Shown piece by piece: positions 25,681 through 34,913 of a stretch of DNA of 64,000 nt. Source of the stretch: Ensifer sp. BR816. Its GTDB lineage: Bacteria > Pseudomonadota > Alphaproteobacteria > Rhizobiales > Rhizobiaceae. The stretch lies in NCBI RefSeq assembly GCF_000378985.1, contig NZ_KB905370.1, forward strand, positions 4,214,799 to 4,278,798, written 5' to 3'. The position numbers and the translations under genes were made by a program. The notes under the pieces were generated by a model that was not told where the DNA came from, searched no databases, and was given only the letters and a program-made list of their open reading frames with translations. Position 1 is the first letter of the stretch, and the number at the start of each line of letters is the position of its first letter.

Positions 25681-26079
25681 TCAGGTGGAAACCGGTAGCT
25701 CTGGCAAGTCGTCTGGCACGCGATCCCAAGGAGCATGGCTGTGCCGAAAGAATGACCACGTCGGCTTGAACACTGATGGATCGTCGAGCGTGCCCGCGTA
25801 GATGTTTACGAAGTCGGGAATTACCTCGGGCGTGCTGAAGAGAAGACTGCCGCAGGTGGGGCAAAAGTGGCGGACTGTCATCTTCCCGCTCCCTCCGGGA
25901 GCCGCGTAGCTTCTTGTCTCGCCGCTAATCGTTACCCTCTCGCGTGGCATGCTCATCGCGGGGACATGGCCCGAACCGGAAGCCCTTTGGCAATCCCGAC
26001 AATAGCAGACCAATGAACAATCCGGATCACCCTCGCACTGGTAGCGCACCGCACCGCACAAACAGCCACCTGCTATCAT
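25681..26079 (-). CDS. GFA-family (glutathione-dependent formaldehyde-activating-like) zinc protein
   Basis: A 132-residue protein with the CENP-V/GFA fold cysteines: GGCLCGAVRY, CYCRDCQRASGSG and HFCPTCGSLLF, which bind two zinc ions. Family members include S-(hydroxymethyl)glutathione synthase-like proteins, but most are uncharacterised carbon-sulfur lyase candidates. ATG 26079 is chosen over ATG 26085 because AGGAG is 6 bases upstream of the former and abuts the latter. It may be transcribed with the SDR gene 73 bases upstream. Confidence 0.87.
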   Translation of the reverse strand: MIAGGCLCGAVRYQCEGDPDCSLVCYCRDCQRASGSGHVPAMSMPRERVTISGETRSYAAPGGSGKMTVRHFCPTCGSLLFSTPEVIPDFVNIYAGTLDDPSVFKPTWSFFRHSHAPWDRVPDDLPELPVST

Positions 26080-26152
26080 CACCATCTCCTGAGCCGCGCC
26101 GGTCTCCCTTTGAGACCCGCAGTCCTGACTCTTATATCAGAACCACCAGATC

Positions 26153-26857
26153 TCACACTGAGCGGGTAAGTCCGCCGTCGACCCGGATATTCTGGCCGGT
26201 AATGTAGCCGGCGCCCTCGGAAGCAAGGAAGGCGACGGTGGCGGCGATCTCCTCGCTCGTGCCGTAGCGCTTCATCGGCACGCTGTCGCGTCGGGCTTCG
26301 GTGGCCGGCAGGCTGTCGATCCAGCCCGGCAACACGTTGTTGATGCGGATATTGTGCTTCGCATAGCTGTCCGCATAGATCTTGGTATAGGCGGCGAGCC
26401 CCGCGCGGAAGACCGCGGAGGTCGGGAACATCTCCGAGGGCTCGAAGGCCCAGGCCGTCGAGATGTTGATGATCGAGCCAGAGCCTTGGCCCTGCATGAC
26501 CGGCGTCACCAGCCGCACGGCACGGATGACGTTCATCAGGTAGGTGTCGAGACCCTTGTGCCAATCCTCGTCGCTGATCTCGATGATCGGCGCGCGCGGT
26601 CCGTGTCCGGCGCTGTTGACCAGCACATCGATCCGGCCCCAGGTGGAAACCGCCAGGTCGACCAACATCTTCAGGTCCTCGTTCGACTGGTTCGAACCGG
26701 TGACGCCGACACCCCCCAGTTCCTTCGCCAGCGCCTCACCCTTGCCGGAGGAGGAAAGGATCGCAACCCTGTAGCCGTCCTCCGCCAGCCTGCGCGCCGA
26801 CGCCGCCCCCATGCCGCTGCCGCCCGCCGTGACGACTGCCACTCTTTGCTCTGCCAT
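26153..26857 (-). CDS. Atypical SDR-family oxidoreductase lacking the Tyr-Lys pair
   Basis: A 234-residue Rossmann-fold SDR with TAGGSGMG at the N-terminus, NSAG and a PGWIDSLP segment. Where classical SDRs carry Ser-Tyr-x3-Lys, this protein has NISTAWAFEPSEMFPTSAVFRAGLA: the serine is kept, but the Tyr and Lys positions are Thr or Ser and Phe or Arg. A standard SDR mechanism is therefore doubtful. The start at 26857 follows GGATCAGGAC. It is divergent from the LysR gene at 26958 across 100 bases and is its likely target. Confidence 0.8.
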   Translation of the reverse strand: MAEQRVAVVTAGGSGMGAASARRLAEDGYRVAILSSSGKGEALAKELGGVGVTGSNQSNEDLKMLVDLAVSTWGRIDVLVNSAGHGPRAPIIEISDEDWHKGLDTYLMNVIRAVRLVTPVMQGQGSGSIINISTAWAFEPSEMFPTSAVFRAGLAAYTKIYADSYAKHNIRINNVLPGWIDSLPATEARRDSVPMKRYGTSEEIAATVAFLASEGAGYITGQNIRVDGGLTRSV

Positions 26858-26957
26858 GTCCTGATCCTTTCGCCTGAAAAATTTGGCCGAGTTTGACATG
26901 GCGCGCGGTCCGGGTCTAAGCAGAAAAATACTCTCGTGCCTGTAGGAAAACTACTGG

Positions 26958-27857
26958 ATGCCCGGCGGACAAGGACCCTACATATTTCCCCCTCTGAATG
27001 CTCTCCGGATGTTCGAGAGTTCGGCGCGCCACCTGAATTTCCGCATCGCGTCGGAGGAGTTGGGGGTGACGCAAGGCGCTGTCGCGCAGCAGGTGCGTGC
27101 CCTGGAGGAGCATCTGAACACCAGGCTGTTCGAGCGTCGCCCCCGAGGTCTCGAACTGACCGAGGCAGGCCGCCGATATCTGAAACCTCTCCAGCGTGCC
27201 CTGTCGCTGATCTCGGACGCCACGCAGGAGCTGAAGCCCGCAAAGACCGTGATCACGATCAGCGTCACGCCGTCCTTTGCCGCAAAATGGCTGATCCCGC
27301 GCCTCGGCAAATTCTCCGGACCGAACGCCGACGCGGAGGTCCAAGTGCTTGCGACCAACGGGCTTGCGAATTTCCAAAGCGACGGCGTCGATATCGCCGT
27401 TCGCCAGACGAAGCCGCCCTTCGGGCCGGGGCTCGCCGGCGAGTTGCTGTTTCCGATGCGCTTCGTCGCAGTCTGCAGCCCCGCCATCGTTGCCGCCGCG
27501 CCGATCTGCACCGCCGACGATCTGACCCGCCACGTGCTGCTCCACGACGCGCATGGCATGTGGCCGGTATTTCTGGAGCGCGCCGGCATCGCGGCGGACG
27601 TCAGGACCCTGAAGTCGCTGCGGTTCTCGCACAGCTCGCTGGCGATCGACGCCGCCGTCGCCGGCCAGGGCATTGCGCTCGCCACCGAGGCCCTCGTCGC
27701 CGACGACATTGCCGCCGGGCGCCTTTGCCGCCCCCTCGACTTTGCCGTGACCGACGAACTCGGCTTCTACATCGTCCATCCACGCAACCCGCGTAAAGCT
27801 GAGCATGTCCGATCGATGCGGGACTGGCTCCTCGCCCAAAGCAGCGGCAGCCGGTAG
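26958..27857 (+). CDS. LysR-family regulator (GcvA-like)
   Basis: A 299-residue LysR protein of the GcvA type, with the opening FPPLNALRMFESSARHLNFRIASEELGVTQGAVAQQVRALE (helix-turn-helix at about residues 22-45) and an effector domain at 95-295. It is divergent from the SDR gene. The ribosome-binding site is weak (AGGA 11 bases upstream), which leaves the start slightly open. Autoregulation together with control of the SDR is the normal pattern for such a pair. Confidence 0.88.
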   Translation: MPGGQGPYIFPPLNALRMFESSARHLNFRIASEELGVTQGAVAQQVRALEEHLNTRLFERRPRGLELTEAGRRYLKPLQRALSLISDATQELKPAKTVITISVTPSFAAKWLIPRLGKFSGPNADAEVQVLATNGLANFQSDGVDIAVRQTKPPFGPGLAGELLFPMRFVAVCSPAIVAAAPICTADDLTRHVLLHDAHGMWPVFLERAGIAADVRTLKSLRFSHSSLAIDAAVAGQGIALATEALVADDIAAGRLCRPLDFAVTDELGFYIVHPRNPRKAEHVRSMRDWLLAQSSGSR

Positions 27858-28150
27858 CCACTGAGAAGAGCTGGATTCTCGCCCTTCGGTGAACAATTCC
27901 GGGCCCGCAGCGGCGACAGCTGCGCAATTCGGATATTCCAGCGCGATCGGGCTATCCGCAGCGCACATTATTTACCGAAGCCTAATGTTTTCAACGGACC
28001 ATGGGCTCCGGTTTCGTTCTTGCTCGCATTGCTGGCGGGGATTGGCGGCAGATCGCTTCGGCGCCTGTCGCAGAGCCAGGGATGGGACCGAAGAATGGAG
28101 AGGCGGCCTCGCGTCGGCCTTCTCGATGCGGCGTGGTCCTGGGCATTTAG
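27858..28150. other. Gap of 293 bases, no gene seen
   Basis: The region is less GC-rich than its neighbours. It presumably carries the terminator of the LysR gene and the promoter of the GGDEF-EAL gene; I could pick out neither with confidence. Confidence 0.35.
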
Positions 28151-30529
28151 ATGAATACGCATTCGGTTGAGAGCCGCTTCATACTGATCGTTTCCAGCGC
28201 TCTCCTGCTGCTGATCGCGCCGCTCTTCGTGCTGTTTTTCTATCTCTCGAATGAACGCGCCTATCGCGACGTCATCGATCACGGCCAGGTCCTGCTCAAG
28301 GCCAACTCGCTGGCGCTGGGCAAGCCGCTTTGGGATTTCGACGAGGAAAGCGTTCGGCAGATCGCCAGCACGATCCTCGCGGACCGTTCGGTGATTTCCG
28401 TCCGCGTGCACGAGGTCGCCGGCGGTCTCGATGTCAGGTTGCCGGAACGCTCGCAGGACAAGGATCCGCCGGGAGAGATCCTGTCCACCCCCGTCCATTA
28501 TCGTTCGGTCGATGGGACCAAGACCGTCGGCGAGCTGGAGATCGCGCTCAGGCAGCGCGACCTCCTTTCCGATTTCAAGTTCGACGATGCCGTCTATATC
28601 GGCATCTTCCTGTTCGCGATCGTGATCATCACGGCGGCCGCCATCCTGGGCAACCGGATGATGGTGACGAGGCCGCTGCGGCGCCTGACGCATGCCATCG
28701 AGGCGACGCGCCGGTTCGGGTCGCGCCACATGGTGGACTGGGTTTCCGCCGACGAGATGGGAATGCTGGCCGCCAACTTCAACGAGATGCAGGCCCGCCT
28801 CGCCCAGGAGGAGAACGATCTCAAGCGCGCCCATCAGAAGACGACGCGCATCTACAACCTGACGCCGGCGAAGCTCTATTCCATCGACGACGAGGATCGC
28901 CTGACGGCGGTGAGCGACTATTGGCTGCTCGCCACCGGCTACGACCGCGAGACCGTTCTCGGTCACCCCTTCGCCGACTTTCTCGACCCGGCCACGCGCA
29001 CCGCCTACGAAAACCGCAAGCGGCAGGCCAGCGAAGGCGTTGAGGCCGCCACCGTCACGGTGAAATTCAGATGCGCCGACGGCCGCCTGATCGACGTCCT
29101 GATCAAGGAGGTGCAGGCGCTCGAGGCGGATGAAACCCTGTCCCTGGCCGTCATGACCGACGTTACCGAATTGAAGACGGCGGAGGAGCGCAACCATGTC
29201 CAGGCGATCACCGATCACCTCACGGGCCTCCTCAACCGCCCCGGCTTCGAGATGGTGCTCGATCGGTCGATCCGGCAGACGGCCGAAGAGGGCGGAGAAC
29301 TCGCCTGCCTGCTCATCGATCTCGACCGCTTCAAGCCGATCAACGACAATCTCGGCCATGCCGCCGGCGACGACGTGCTGCGCCAGATCGCCGGACGCAT
29401 CCGCTCGCAGGTGCGCGGCGAGGACAAGGTCGGGCGGCTCGGCGGCGACGAATTCGTCGTGCTGATCCCGGCAAGCAAGGCACAGAGCGCCGCGCTGCAG
29501 ATCTCCGAGCGCATCGCCGCCGCCTGCGCGGAGCCTGTCATCGTCGACGGCAACGCCTTGTCGCTGAGTGCCAGCATCGGCATTGCGCTCTATCCTGCGC
29601 AGGCGAAGACCGCCGCCGAATTGCTGCAGAAATCGGACATGGCGATGTATGCCCGCAAGCACAACGGCAAGAACGGCGCGAAGCTCTTCGACCCGCTGAT
29701 GGCGAGCCTGGCCCAGGAAAGGCTGAAGATCGACACCTATATCGAAGAGGGACTGCGGCAAGACTGGTTCGACGTCCATCTGCAGCCGATCGTCGATCTC
29801 AAGGCCGGCCGGGTCGCCGGCTTTGAAGCGCTGATGCGCCTCAACCATCCCGAACACGGCATCCTGCCGCCGGCGGAAATCATCCGGGTCGCCGAAGAGA
29901 CCGGCGCGATCCTCAGGATCGGCGAGCGCATCTTCGAAAAGGCCGTCGCGCATCTTGCACGTCTCTCCTCAGTACCGGGCCTCGAAAACGCCTATCTGGC
30001 CGTCAACGTCTCGCCCCTGCAATTCCGCCCGGAGCTGCCGGCCAGCACGTTTTCCACCTTGATGAAATGGGGCATTACTCCGACGCGCATCGTCATCGAA
30101 ATCACCGAAGCGGTGCTGATGCACCCCAGCCCCGACATTCGCGACGTTCTCGGCGCACTGAACAATGCCGGACTGAGAATCGCCCTGGACGATTTCGGCA
30201 CGGGCTATTCCTCGCTGAGCTACCTCGTCCATTTCCCCGTCAACATCATCAAGATCGACCAGGCCTTTACCCGATCGCTGACGGATGAGAGCGAAACGGT
30301 CCGCCGTCGGGTCCGCAAGCTCATCGCCGGCATTCAGACCGTGGCGAACGAGCTGAATTGCCAGGTCGTCGCGGAGGGGATCGAGGCCGAGGAACAGCTG
30401 GACGCGCTCCTCACACTGGGCGTGAGCCATGGGCAGGGCTATTTTCTCGGGCGTCCCCAGCCCGTCGGCGACATCTTATCCAAACTCGAATGCGCACATC
30501 TGCCATTGCTGGCCGCGCCTGGGACCTGA
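28151..30529 (+). CDS. Membrane GGDEF-EAL protein with HAMP and PAS domains
   Basis: A 792-residue c-di-GMP enzyme. Helices at about 11-31 and 148-168 enclose a periplasmic domain of about 115 residues. HAMP follows (RPLRRLTHAIEATRR), then PAS (about 233-345), GGDEF (motif at 431-435, inhibitory-site RGED at 422-425) and EAL (motif at 559-561, with DDFGTG later). Both catalytic motifs look intact, so it could make and break c-di-GMP. The stop is 2 bases before the start of a periplasmic binding protein with no transporter partners, which suggests that the binding protein feeds the periplasmic sensor. Confidence 0.92.
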   Translation: MNTHSVESRFILIVSSALLLLIAPLFVLFFYLSNERAYRDVIDHGQVLLKANSLALGKPLWDFDEESVRQIASTILADRSVISVRVHEVAGGLDVRLPERSQDKDPPGEILSTPVHYRSVDGTKTVGELEIALRQRDLLSDFKFDDAVYIGIFLFAIVIITAAAILGNRMMVTRPLRRLTHAIEATRRFGSRHMVDWVSADEMGMLAANFNEMQARLAQEENDLKRAHQKTTRIYNLTPAKLYSIDDEDRLTAVSDYWLLATGYDRETVLGHPFADFLDPATRTAYENRKRQASEGVEAATVTVKFRCADGRLIDVLIKEVQALEADETLSLAVMTDVTELKTAEERNHVQAITDHLTGLLNRPGFEMVLDRSIRQTAEEGGELACLLIDLDRFKPINDNLGHAAGDDVLRQIAGRIRSQVRGEDKVGRLGGDEFVVLIPASKAQSAALQISERIAAACAEPVIVDGNALSLSASIGIALYPAQAKTAAELLQKSDMAMYARKHNGKNGAKLFDPLMASLAQERLKIDTYIEEGLRQDWFDVHLQPIVDLKAGRVAGFEALMRLNHPEHGILPPAEIIRVAEETGAILRIGERIFEKAVAHLARLSSVPGLENAYLAVNVSPLQFRPELPASTFSTLMKWGITPTRIVIEITEAVLMHPSPDIRDVLGALNNAGLRIALDDFGTGYSSLSYLVHFPVNIIKIDQAFTRSLTDESETVRRRVRKLIAGIQTVANELNCQVVAEGIEAEEQLDALLTLGVSHGQGYFLGRPQPVGDILSKLECAHLPLLAAPGT

Positions 30530-30531
30530 CG

Positions 30532-31254
30532 ATGAAACAGCTCTTCTTCCTGATTGCACTTCTCTTTCCGCTCGCCGCTCAATCGGCTGAGGTGAAGTTG
30601 GTGACCGAATCCTACCCGCCCTTCAATTTTCGCGAGGGCGAGGACTACAAGGGTGCTTCGGTCGAGCAGGTCAGGCTTCTGATGGACAATGCCGGCCTCC
30701 AATACACGATGGAGATGATGCCCTGGGCCCGCGCGCTTTTCCTGGCCGAGAACCACGAGATGCACTGCGTCTTCACCACCGTCCATAACAAGGAGCGTCA
30801 CGCCCGCTTCAAATGGGTGGAGCCGCTCTTGAAGAGCCGCACCGTGCTGATCCGCAAGGTCGGCTCGCCTGCCAATCCGAAGACCCTCGACGAGGCAAAG
30901 ACCTTCAAGGTCGGCACGCAGCGCGACGACTTCACCCAGACCATTCTCGAGGAAAACGGTTTCCCGCGGATCGACCTCGCCACCGACCTGGAACTGACGC
31001 TGAAGAAGCTCCTGACCGGTCGCATCGACCTGATGCCGATTTCGGAGAAATACTTCGACAAGCTGAAGCGCGACGGCACGCCGATCGAATCGACGCTGGT
31101 CCTTGCCGAGGACATCTATTCGATCGCCTGCAATCCCTCCGTGCCGGATGAAGTGATCGGCCGGATGCAGAAGGGCCTCGACAAGGTCATCGCCGATGGC
31201 ACGCAGGGGCGTCTCTTCGAGAAATACGGACTCGCGACCGAAGAGCAGAAGTGA
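30532..31254 (+). CDS. Orphan family 3 substrate-binding protein
   Basis: A 240-residue periplasmic protein with an 18-residue signal peptide (MKQLFFLIALLFPLAAQSA). The family 3 fold is recognisable (VKLVTESYPPFNF, GASVEQVRLLMDNAGL, LKKLLTGRIDLMPISE). It starts 2 bases after the GGDEF-EAL stop, so the two are surely co-translated. No permease or ATPase is nearby. The likely role is to sense a small solute and signal through the periplasmic domain of the upstream enzyme, as NspS does for MbaA in Vibrio cholerae (comparison, not proof). Confidence 0.88.
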   Translation: MKQLFFLIALLFPLAAQSAEVKLVTESYPPFNFREGEDYKGASVEQVRLLMDNAGLQYTMEMMPWARALFLAENHEMHCVFTTVHNKERHARFKWVEPLLKSRTVLIRKVGSPANPKTLDEAKTFKVGTQRDDFTQTILEENGFPRIDLATDLELTLKKLLTGRIDLMPISEKYFDKLKRDGTPIESTLVLAEDIYSIACNPSVPDEVIGRMQKGLDKVIADGTQGRLFEKYGLATEEQK

Positions 31255-31337
31255 GCGGCGAGACTGCAGTAGGCCGCCGGCAGCGAGCCCTGTATGATCG
31301 GCAGAGCCTTCATTTTCGCGAGGCCGGACCGGCACAG

Positions 31338-31487
31338 ATGTCCCGTATCCTGATCACCATCGGCCTCGTCATCGTCGCCATCGGCATTCTCTGGCCCTGG
31401 CTTACGCGGATCGGCGTCCCGATCACCAGCGGCCTTATCGTCAGCATCCTGCTGACCGCGGTCCTCTGGCTGGTTTACCGGCACTGA
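31338..31487 (+). CDS. Shortened DUF2905-like membrane protein
   Basis: A 49-residue protein with two hydrophobic helices, MSRILITIGLVIVAIGILWP and TSGLIVSILLTAVLWLVYR. The ends match DUF2905 proteins of about 65-70 residues, but the central segment (normally around GRLPGDI and a short polar loop) is missing, so the helices are joined by only TRIGVPI. The frame is open further upstream to 31251, but homology begins at the ATG at 31338. Function is unknown. It may be co-transcribed with the binding protein upstream. Confidence 0.6.
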   Translation: MSRILITIGLVIVAIGILWPWLTRIGVPITSGLIVSILLTAVLWLVYRH

Positions 31488-31573
31488 CGATCTCAGCGGC
31501 GTGAGCGCGGCACTCGGGTTCGCCTACATCACGATGGCGAACCCCGAGGAGGCTTTACGGCCGGGACGCCCGG

Positions 31574-32401
31574 TCAGTAGGATTTCTGCAGGTGCGAGGA
31601 CGAGGTCGCCTGCTGGCCGCCCTTCTCCGCCTGCCGCAGCGCCCGGTACTCGGCCACGGCGGCGAGGCCCGCGTCGCGCAGCAGCGCCACGTCGTGCGGG
31701 CCGGCGATGACGCGATAGCCGCGGTCGACCAGATCGGCGACGGAAGCGCCGGCGTTCGGCACGGTACCCATGATCTTGCCGGAAGCGAGGATAGCCTTTT
31801 CGGCGCGTTGAACCAGCTCGCGCACCTCCGGATGACCTGTCTGCTCGAGGCGTCCGATCGAGCCGGCGAGGTCGTTGACGCCGATGAAGATGATGTCGGC
31901 GCCCTCGGTTGCCGCGATCGCCTCGGCGTTCTCGACCGCCGTGAAGGACTCGATCTGCACGGCGATCAGCATGTTCTCGTTGGCCTTGTGGATATAGCCG
32001 GGCTCCAGCCCGAAGGTCGAGGCGCGCACGACGCCCGCCGCATAGCCGCGGATGCCGTCCGGCGGGTAGCGGCAGGCCCGGACCGCCGCAAGTGCGGCTT
32101 CCGCCGTATCGACCGAGGGGATCATGACCGACTGCACGCCCGCGTCGAGCACCCGCTTCAGGAAGACATGATCGTTCCACGGCACCCTGACCAGCGCCGG
32201 CGACGGCGTCGTCTCGATGGCGCGCAGCGTGTCGATGATCTCGCTGGTCTCGCCGACGCCATGCTCGTGGTCGACGAGCAGGAAGTCGAAGCCGGCATGG
32301 CCGAGGATTTCCGCATTGGTCGGCGCGCCGCCGCCGACCCAGCATCCGAACGCGACGTGACCGGCGGCAAGGTGGGCTTTCAGGCGGTTGGGTGTGTACA
32401 T
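31574..32401 (-). CDS. HpcH/HpaI-family aldolase
   Basis: A 275-residue class II aldolase of the HpcH/HpaI (2-dehydro-3-deoxyglucarate / 4-hydroxy-2-oxoheptanedioate) family: VDHEHG with the catalytic His region, RVPWND, GVQSVMIPSVDT, the metal-binding Glu in QIESFTAVENAEAI, and GVNDLAGSIG. It splits a 2-keto-acid into pyruvate or a related ketoacid and an aldehyde. It is last in the minus-strand operon after the three TRAP transporter genes, so its substrate is probably derived from the imported acid. A sugar acid is the likeliest class; an aromatic meta-cleavage product is the alternative. Confidence 0.88.
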   Translation of the reverse strand: MYTPNRLKAHLAAGHVAFGCWVGGGAPTNAEILGHAGFDFLLVDHEHGVGETSEIIDTLRAIETTPSPALVRVPWNDHVFLKRVLDAGVQSVMIPSVDTAEAALAAVRACRYPPDGIRGYAAGVVRASTFGLEPGYIHKANENMLIAVQIESFTAVENAEAIAATEGADIIFIGVNDLAGSIGRLEQTGHPEVRELVQRAEKAILASGKIMGTVPNAGASVADLVDRGYRVIAGPHDVALLRDAGLAAVAEYRALRQAEKGGQQATSSSHLQKSY

Positions 32402-32474
32402 GAACAGTCAGCCTCGAATTTGTCGGGAGGGGAAGCATGGGGCGCGCCTTCACGCCCCATGCGATGACGGGACT

Positions 32475-33488
32475 TCAGTTTGCGGCGCGGACCCGCTCGA
32501 TCGTTTCGTTGAGCGCCTTGACGAGGTCCGGATTGGCGGAGGCCGCAAATTTCTCGGCGACCGGCTTGGTCTTCTCGCGGAAGCGGGCGATTTCCTCGGG
32601 CGGCAGCTTGGTGACGGTCATGCCGGAGGCGGCAAGCGCGTCGACCGCCTTCTGGTCGGCATCGCGGGAGAGCTGGCGCTGGAAGGCCGCGGCCTCGGTG
32701 GCGGCGGCCTGCAACAGGTCCTTCTCCTCCTGGTCGAGCTTCTCCCACAGCGGCTTCGAGAACAGCAGCACCATCGGATTATAGGTGTGGCGCGTCAGCG
32801 TGATGTATTTCTGCACCTCGTTGAGCTTGGCCGTCAGGATGCTCGGTGCCGGGTTCTCCTGGCCGTCGACCGTCCCGGTCTCCAGCGCCGTATAAACTTC
32901 CGGGAACGGCATCGGCACCGCATTCGCACCGAGCGCCTGGAACATTTCCAGATAGATCGGCGACTGCACGACGCGGATCTTCAGGCCCTCGATGTCGTCG
33001 ACCTTCTCGACGGGGCGGCGGCTGTTGGTGAGATTGCGGAAGCCGAGCTCCCAGTAGGCGAGCACGACGAGGTTCTTGTCGTCGAGTTCCTTGGCAAAGG
33101 TCTTGCCGACCTCGCCGTCCATCACCGCGTCGGCTTCCTTGGTCGATTCGAACAGGAACGGCAGGTCGAGCACGGCAAAGTCCGGCGCAAGGCTCGCCAT
33201 AAGCCCGGCATTCATCACCGACATCTGCAAGAGCCCGCCCTGCAGCGCGGTCACTGACTGAAGGTCGCCGCCGAGCATGCCGGCCGGAAAGACCTTGACG
33301 TCGATCTTGCCGCCGCTCTTTTCCTTGACGATCTCGGCGAATTTGCGCTGGCCGATGACGAGCGGCGAGCCTTCGGCGCCGGCGCTGGCGAAGCGGATCG
33401 TCTGCTCGTTGATCTCGGCGCTGGCCGTAAGCGGCGCGGCCGAAGCCAGCATCAGACCGGTTATCACTGCCATCAAAGTCTTACGCAT
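32475..33488 (-). CDS. TRAP transporter substrate-binding protein (DctP family)
   Basis: A 337-residue periplasmic protein. The signal peptide ends near ASA-EI (residue 24). Family motifs include GAEGSPLVIGQRKFAE, the arginine-containing GLKIRVVQSPIYLEMFQALGANAVPMPFPEVYTALETG, and VDGQENP. The conserved arginine usually contacts the carboxylate of the ligand. AGGAGG lies close upstream of the ATG. It is the third gene of the operon DctQ-DctM-DctP-aldolase, so it should deliver an organic or sugar acid to the membrane part. Confidence 0.92.
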   Translation of the reverse strand: MRKTLMAVITGLMLASAAPLTASAEINEQTIRFASAGAEGSPLVIGQRKFAEIVKEKSGGKIDVKVFPAGMLGGDLQSVTALQGGLLQMSVMNAGLMASLAPDFAVLDLPFLFESTKEADAVMDGEVGKTFAKELDDKNLVVLAYWELGFRNLTNSRRPVEKVDDIEGLKIRVVQSPIYLEMFQALGANAVPMPFPEVYTALETGTVDGQENPAPSILTAKLNEVQKYITLTRHTYNPMVLLFSKPLWEKLDQEEKDLLQAAATEAAAFQRQLSRDADQKAVDALAASGMTVTKLPPEEIARFREKTKPVAEKFAASANPDLVKALNETIERVRAAN

Positions 33489-33526
33489 GTCGTTTCCTCC
33501 TTGATACGATGCGATTTTTTAAGAAT

Positions 33527-34807
33527 TCAGCGCCCCAGCCAGGCGGCCGGCCAGATGACGAGTTCGGGAAAGGCGATCATCAGCCCCAGCACGACGAGCT
33601 GGGCGACCATGAAGGGCGTGACGCCCCGGATCACCGTTTCCATGTTGAGTTTGGAGACGCCGGCGACGACGTTCAGCACCGTGCCGACCGGCGGCGTGAC
33701 GAGGCCGATGGAATTGTTGATGATGAACAGCACGCCGAAATAGATCGGGTCGATGCCGGCCGCCTGCACCACCGGCACCAGCACCGGCGCCAGGATCAGG
33801 ATGGTCGGCGCCATGTCCATCGCCGTGCCGACGATGACGACGAGGATCATGATCGCCAGCATCAGGAGCTTCGGGCTGTCCATAAAGGGCGACAGAAGTT
33901 CGATCACCTGCCCCGGCAGGTCGGCGATGGTGATCAGCCAGGCCGAGACGAGCGCCGCGGCGACGAGGAAGATGACGACGCTCGTCACCTTGGCGGAGGA
34001 GACGAAGACGGCGTAGAGCTGGGAAAGGCTGAGCTCGCGGTAGATGCTGGTGGCGACGAAGATCGAATAGACGGCGGCGACGACGGCGGCCTCGGTCGGG
34101 GTGAACAGGCCGAATTTCAGGCCGAAGATGATGATCACCGGCAGGCCAAGCGCCCAGAGGCTTTCGCGCAGCGCCTTCAGCCGCTCGGCGCCGCTGGCAC
34201 GCGGCCGGAGCTCGATCTCCTCCTTGCGCACCATCAGCCACCAGGCGACCGCAAGGCCGACGCCGATCATCAGGCCCGGCGCGATGCCGGCCATGAAGAG
34301 CTTCGAGATCGACAGGTTGGCGGTGACGCCGAAGAGAATGAAGGCGATCGACGGCGGGATGATCGGTCCGATGACCGAGGCCGAGGCGACGAGGCCGGCG
34401 GAGCGCGCCTTGTCGTGTCCGGCCTTGACCATCATCGGCACGAGAAGCGCCCCGAGCGCTGCCGCGTCGGCGACCGCCGACCCGGAGAGCGCAGAGAGAA
34501 CGCAGGCCGCGATGATCGCCACATAGCCGAGCCCGCCACGCACATGGCCGACAAGCGTTAGAGCCAGCGCCACGATGCGCTTCGAGAGCCCACCGGCATT
34601 CATCACCTCGCCCGCCAGCATGAAGAAGGGCACCGCGAGCAGCGTGAAGCTGTCGGTGCCGCCGACGAGGTTTTGCGCCAGAATCTGCGGATCGAACATG
34701 GCAAGCTGCACCATCAGCGCCACCCCGCAGATCAGCAGCGCATAGGCAATCGGCATGCCGATCGCCATGGCGGCAAGAAGGGCGGTGATGAAGACCAGAA
34801 TTGTCAT
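33527..34807 (-). CDS. TRAP transporter large permease (DctM family)
   Basis: A 426-residue protein with about 12 hydrophobic helices and the DctM pattern (FFMLAGEVMNAGGLSKRI, GPIIPPSIAFILFGVTA, GLVTPPVGTVLNV). It uses an ion gradient, usually sodium, to move the acid presented by the binding protein. It lies between the small permease and the binding protein, with gaps of 106 and 38 bases. Confidence 0.92.
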   Translation of the reverse strand: MTILVFITALLAAMAIGMPIAYALLICGVALMVQLAMFDPQILAQNLVGGTDSFTLLAVPFFMLAGEVMNAGGLSKRIVALALTLVGHVRGGLGYVAIIAACVLSALSGSAVADAAALGALLVPMMVKAGHDKARSAGLVASASVIGPIIPPSIAFILFGVTANLSISKLFMAGIAPGLMIGVGLAVAWWLMVRKEEIELRPRASGAERLKALRESLWALGLPVIIIFGLKFGLFTPTEAAVVAAVYSIFVATSIYRELSLSQLYAVFVSSAKVTSVVIFLVAAALVSAWLITIADLPGQVIELLSPFMDSPKLLMLAIMILVVIVGTAMDMAPTILILAPVLVPVVQAAGIDPIYFGVLFIINNSIGLVTPPVGTVLNVVAGVSKLNMETVIRGVTPFMVAQLVVLGLMIAFPELVIWPAAWLGR

Positions 34808-34913
34808 CGCGGACCAACCTTTGCCGCTGGGCTAAGGGGGAAACTCACCCTTCGGATCGCGGCTGCAACTTTCGGAAGCGCCGATGGCGCATTGAAACGG
34901 CTCGGCAACACCC

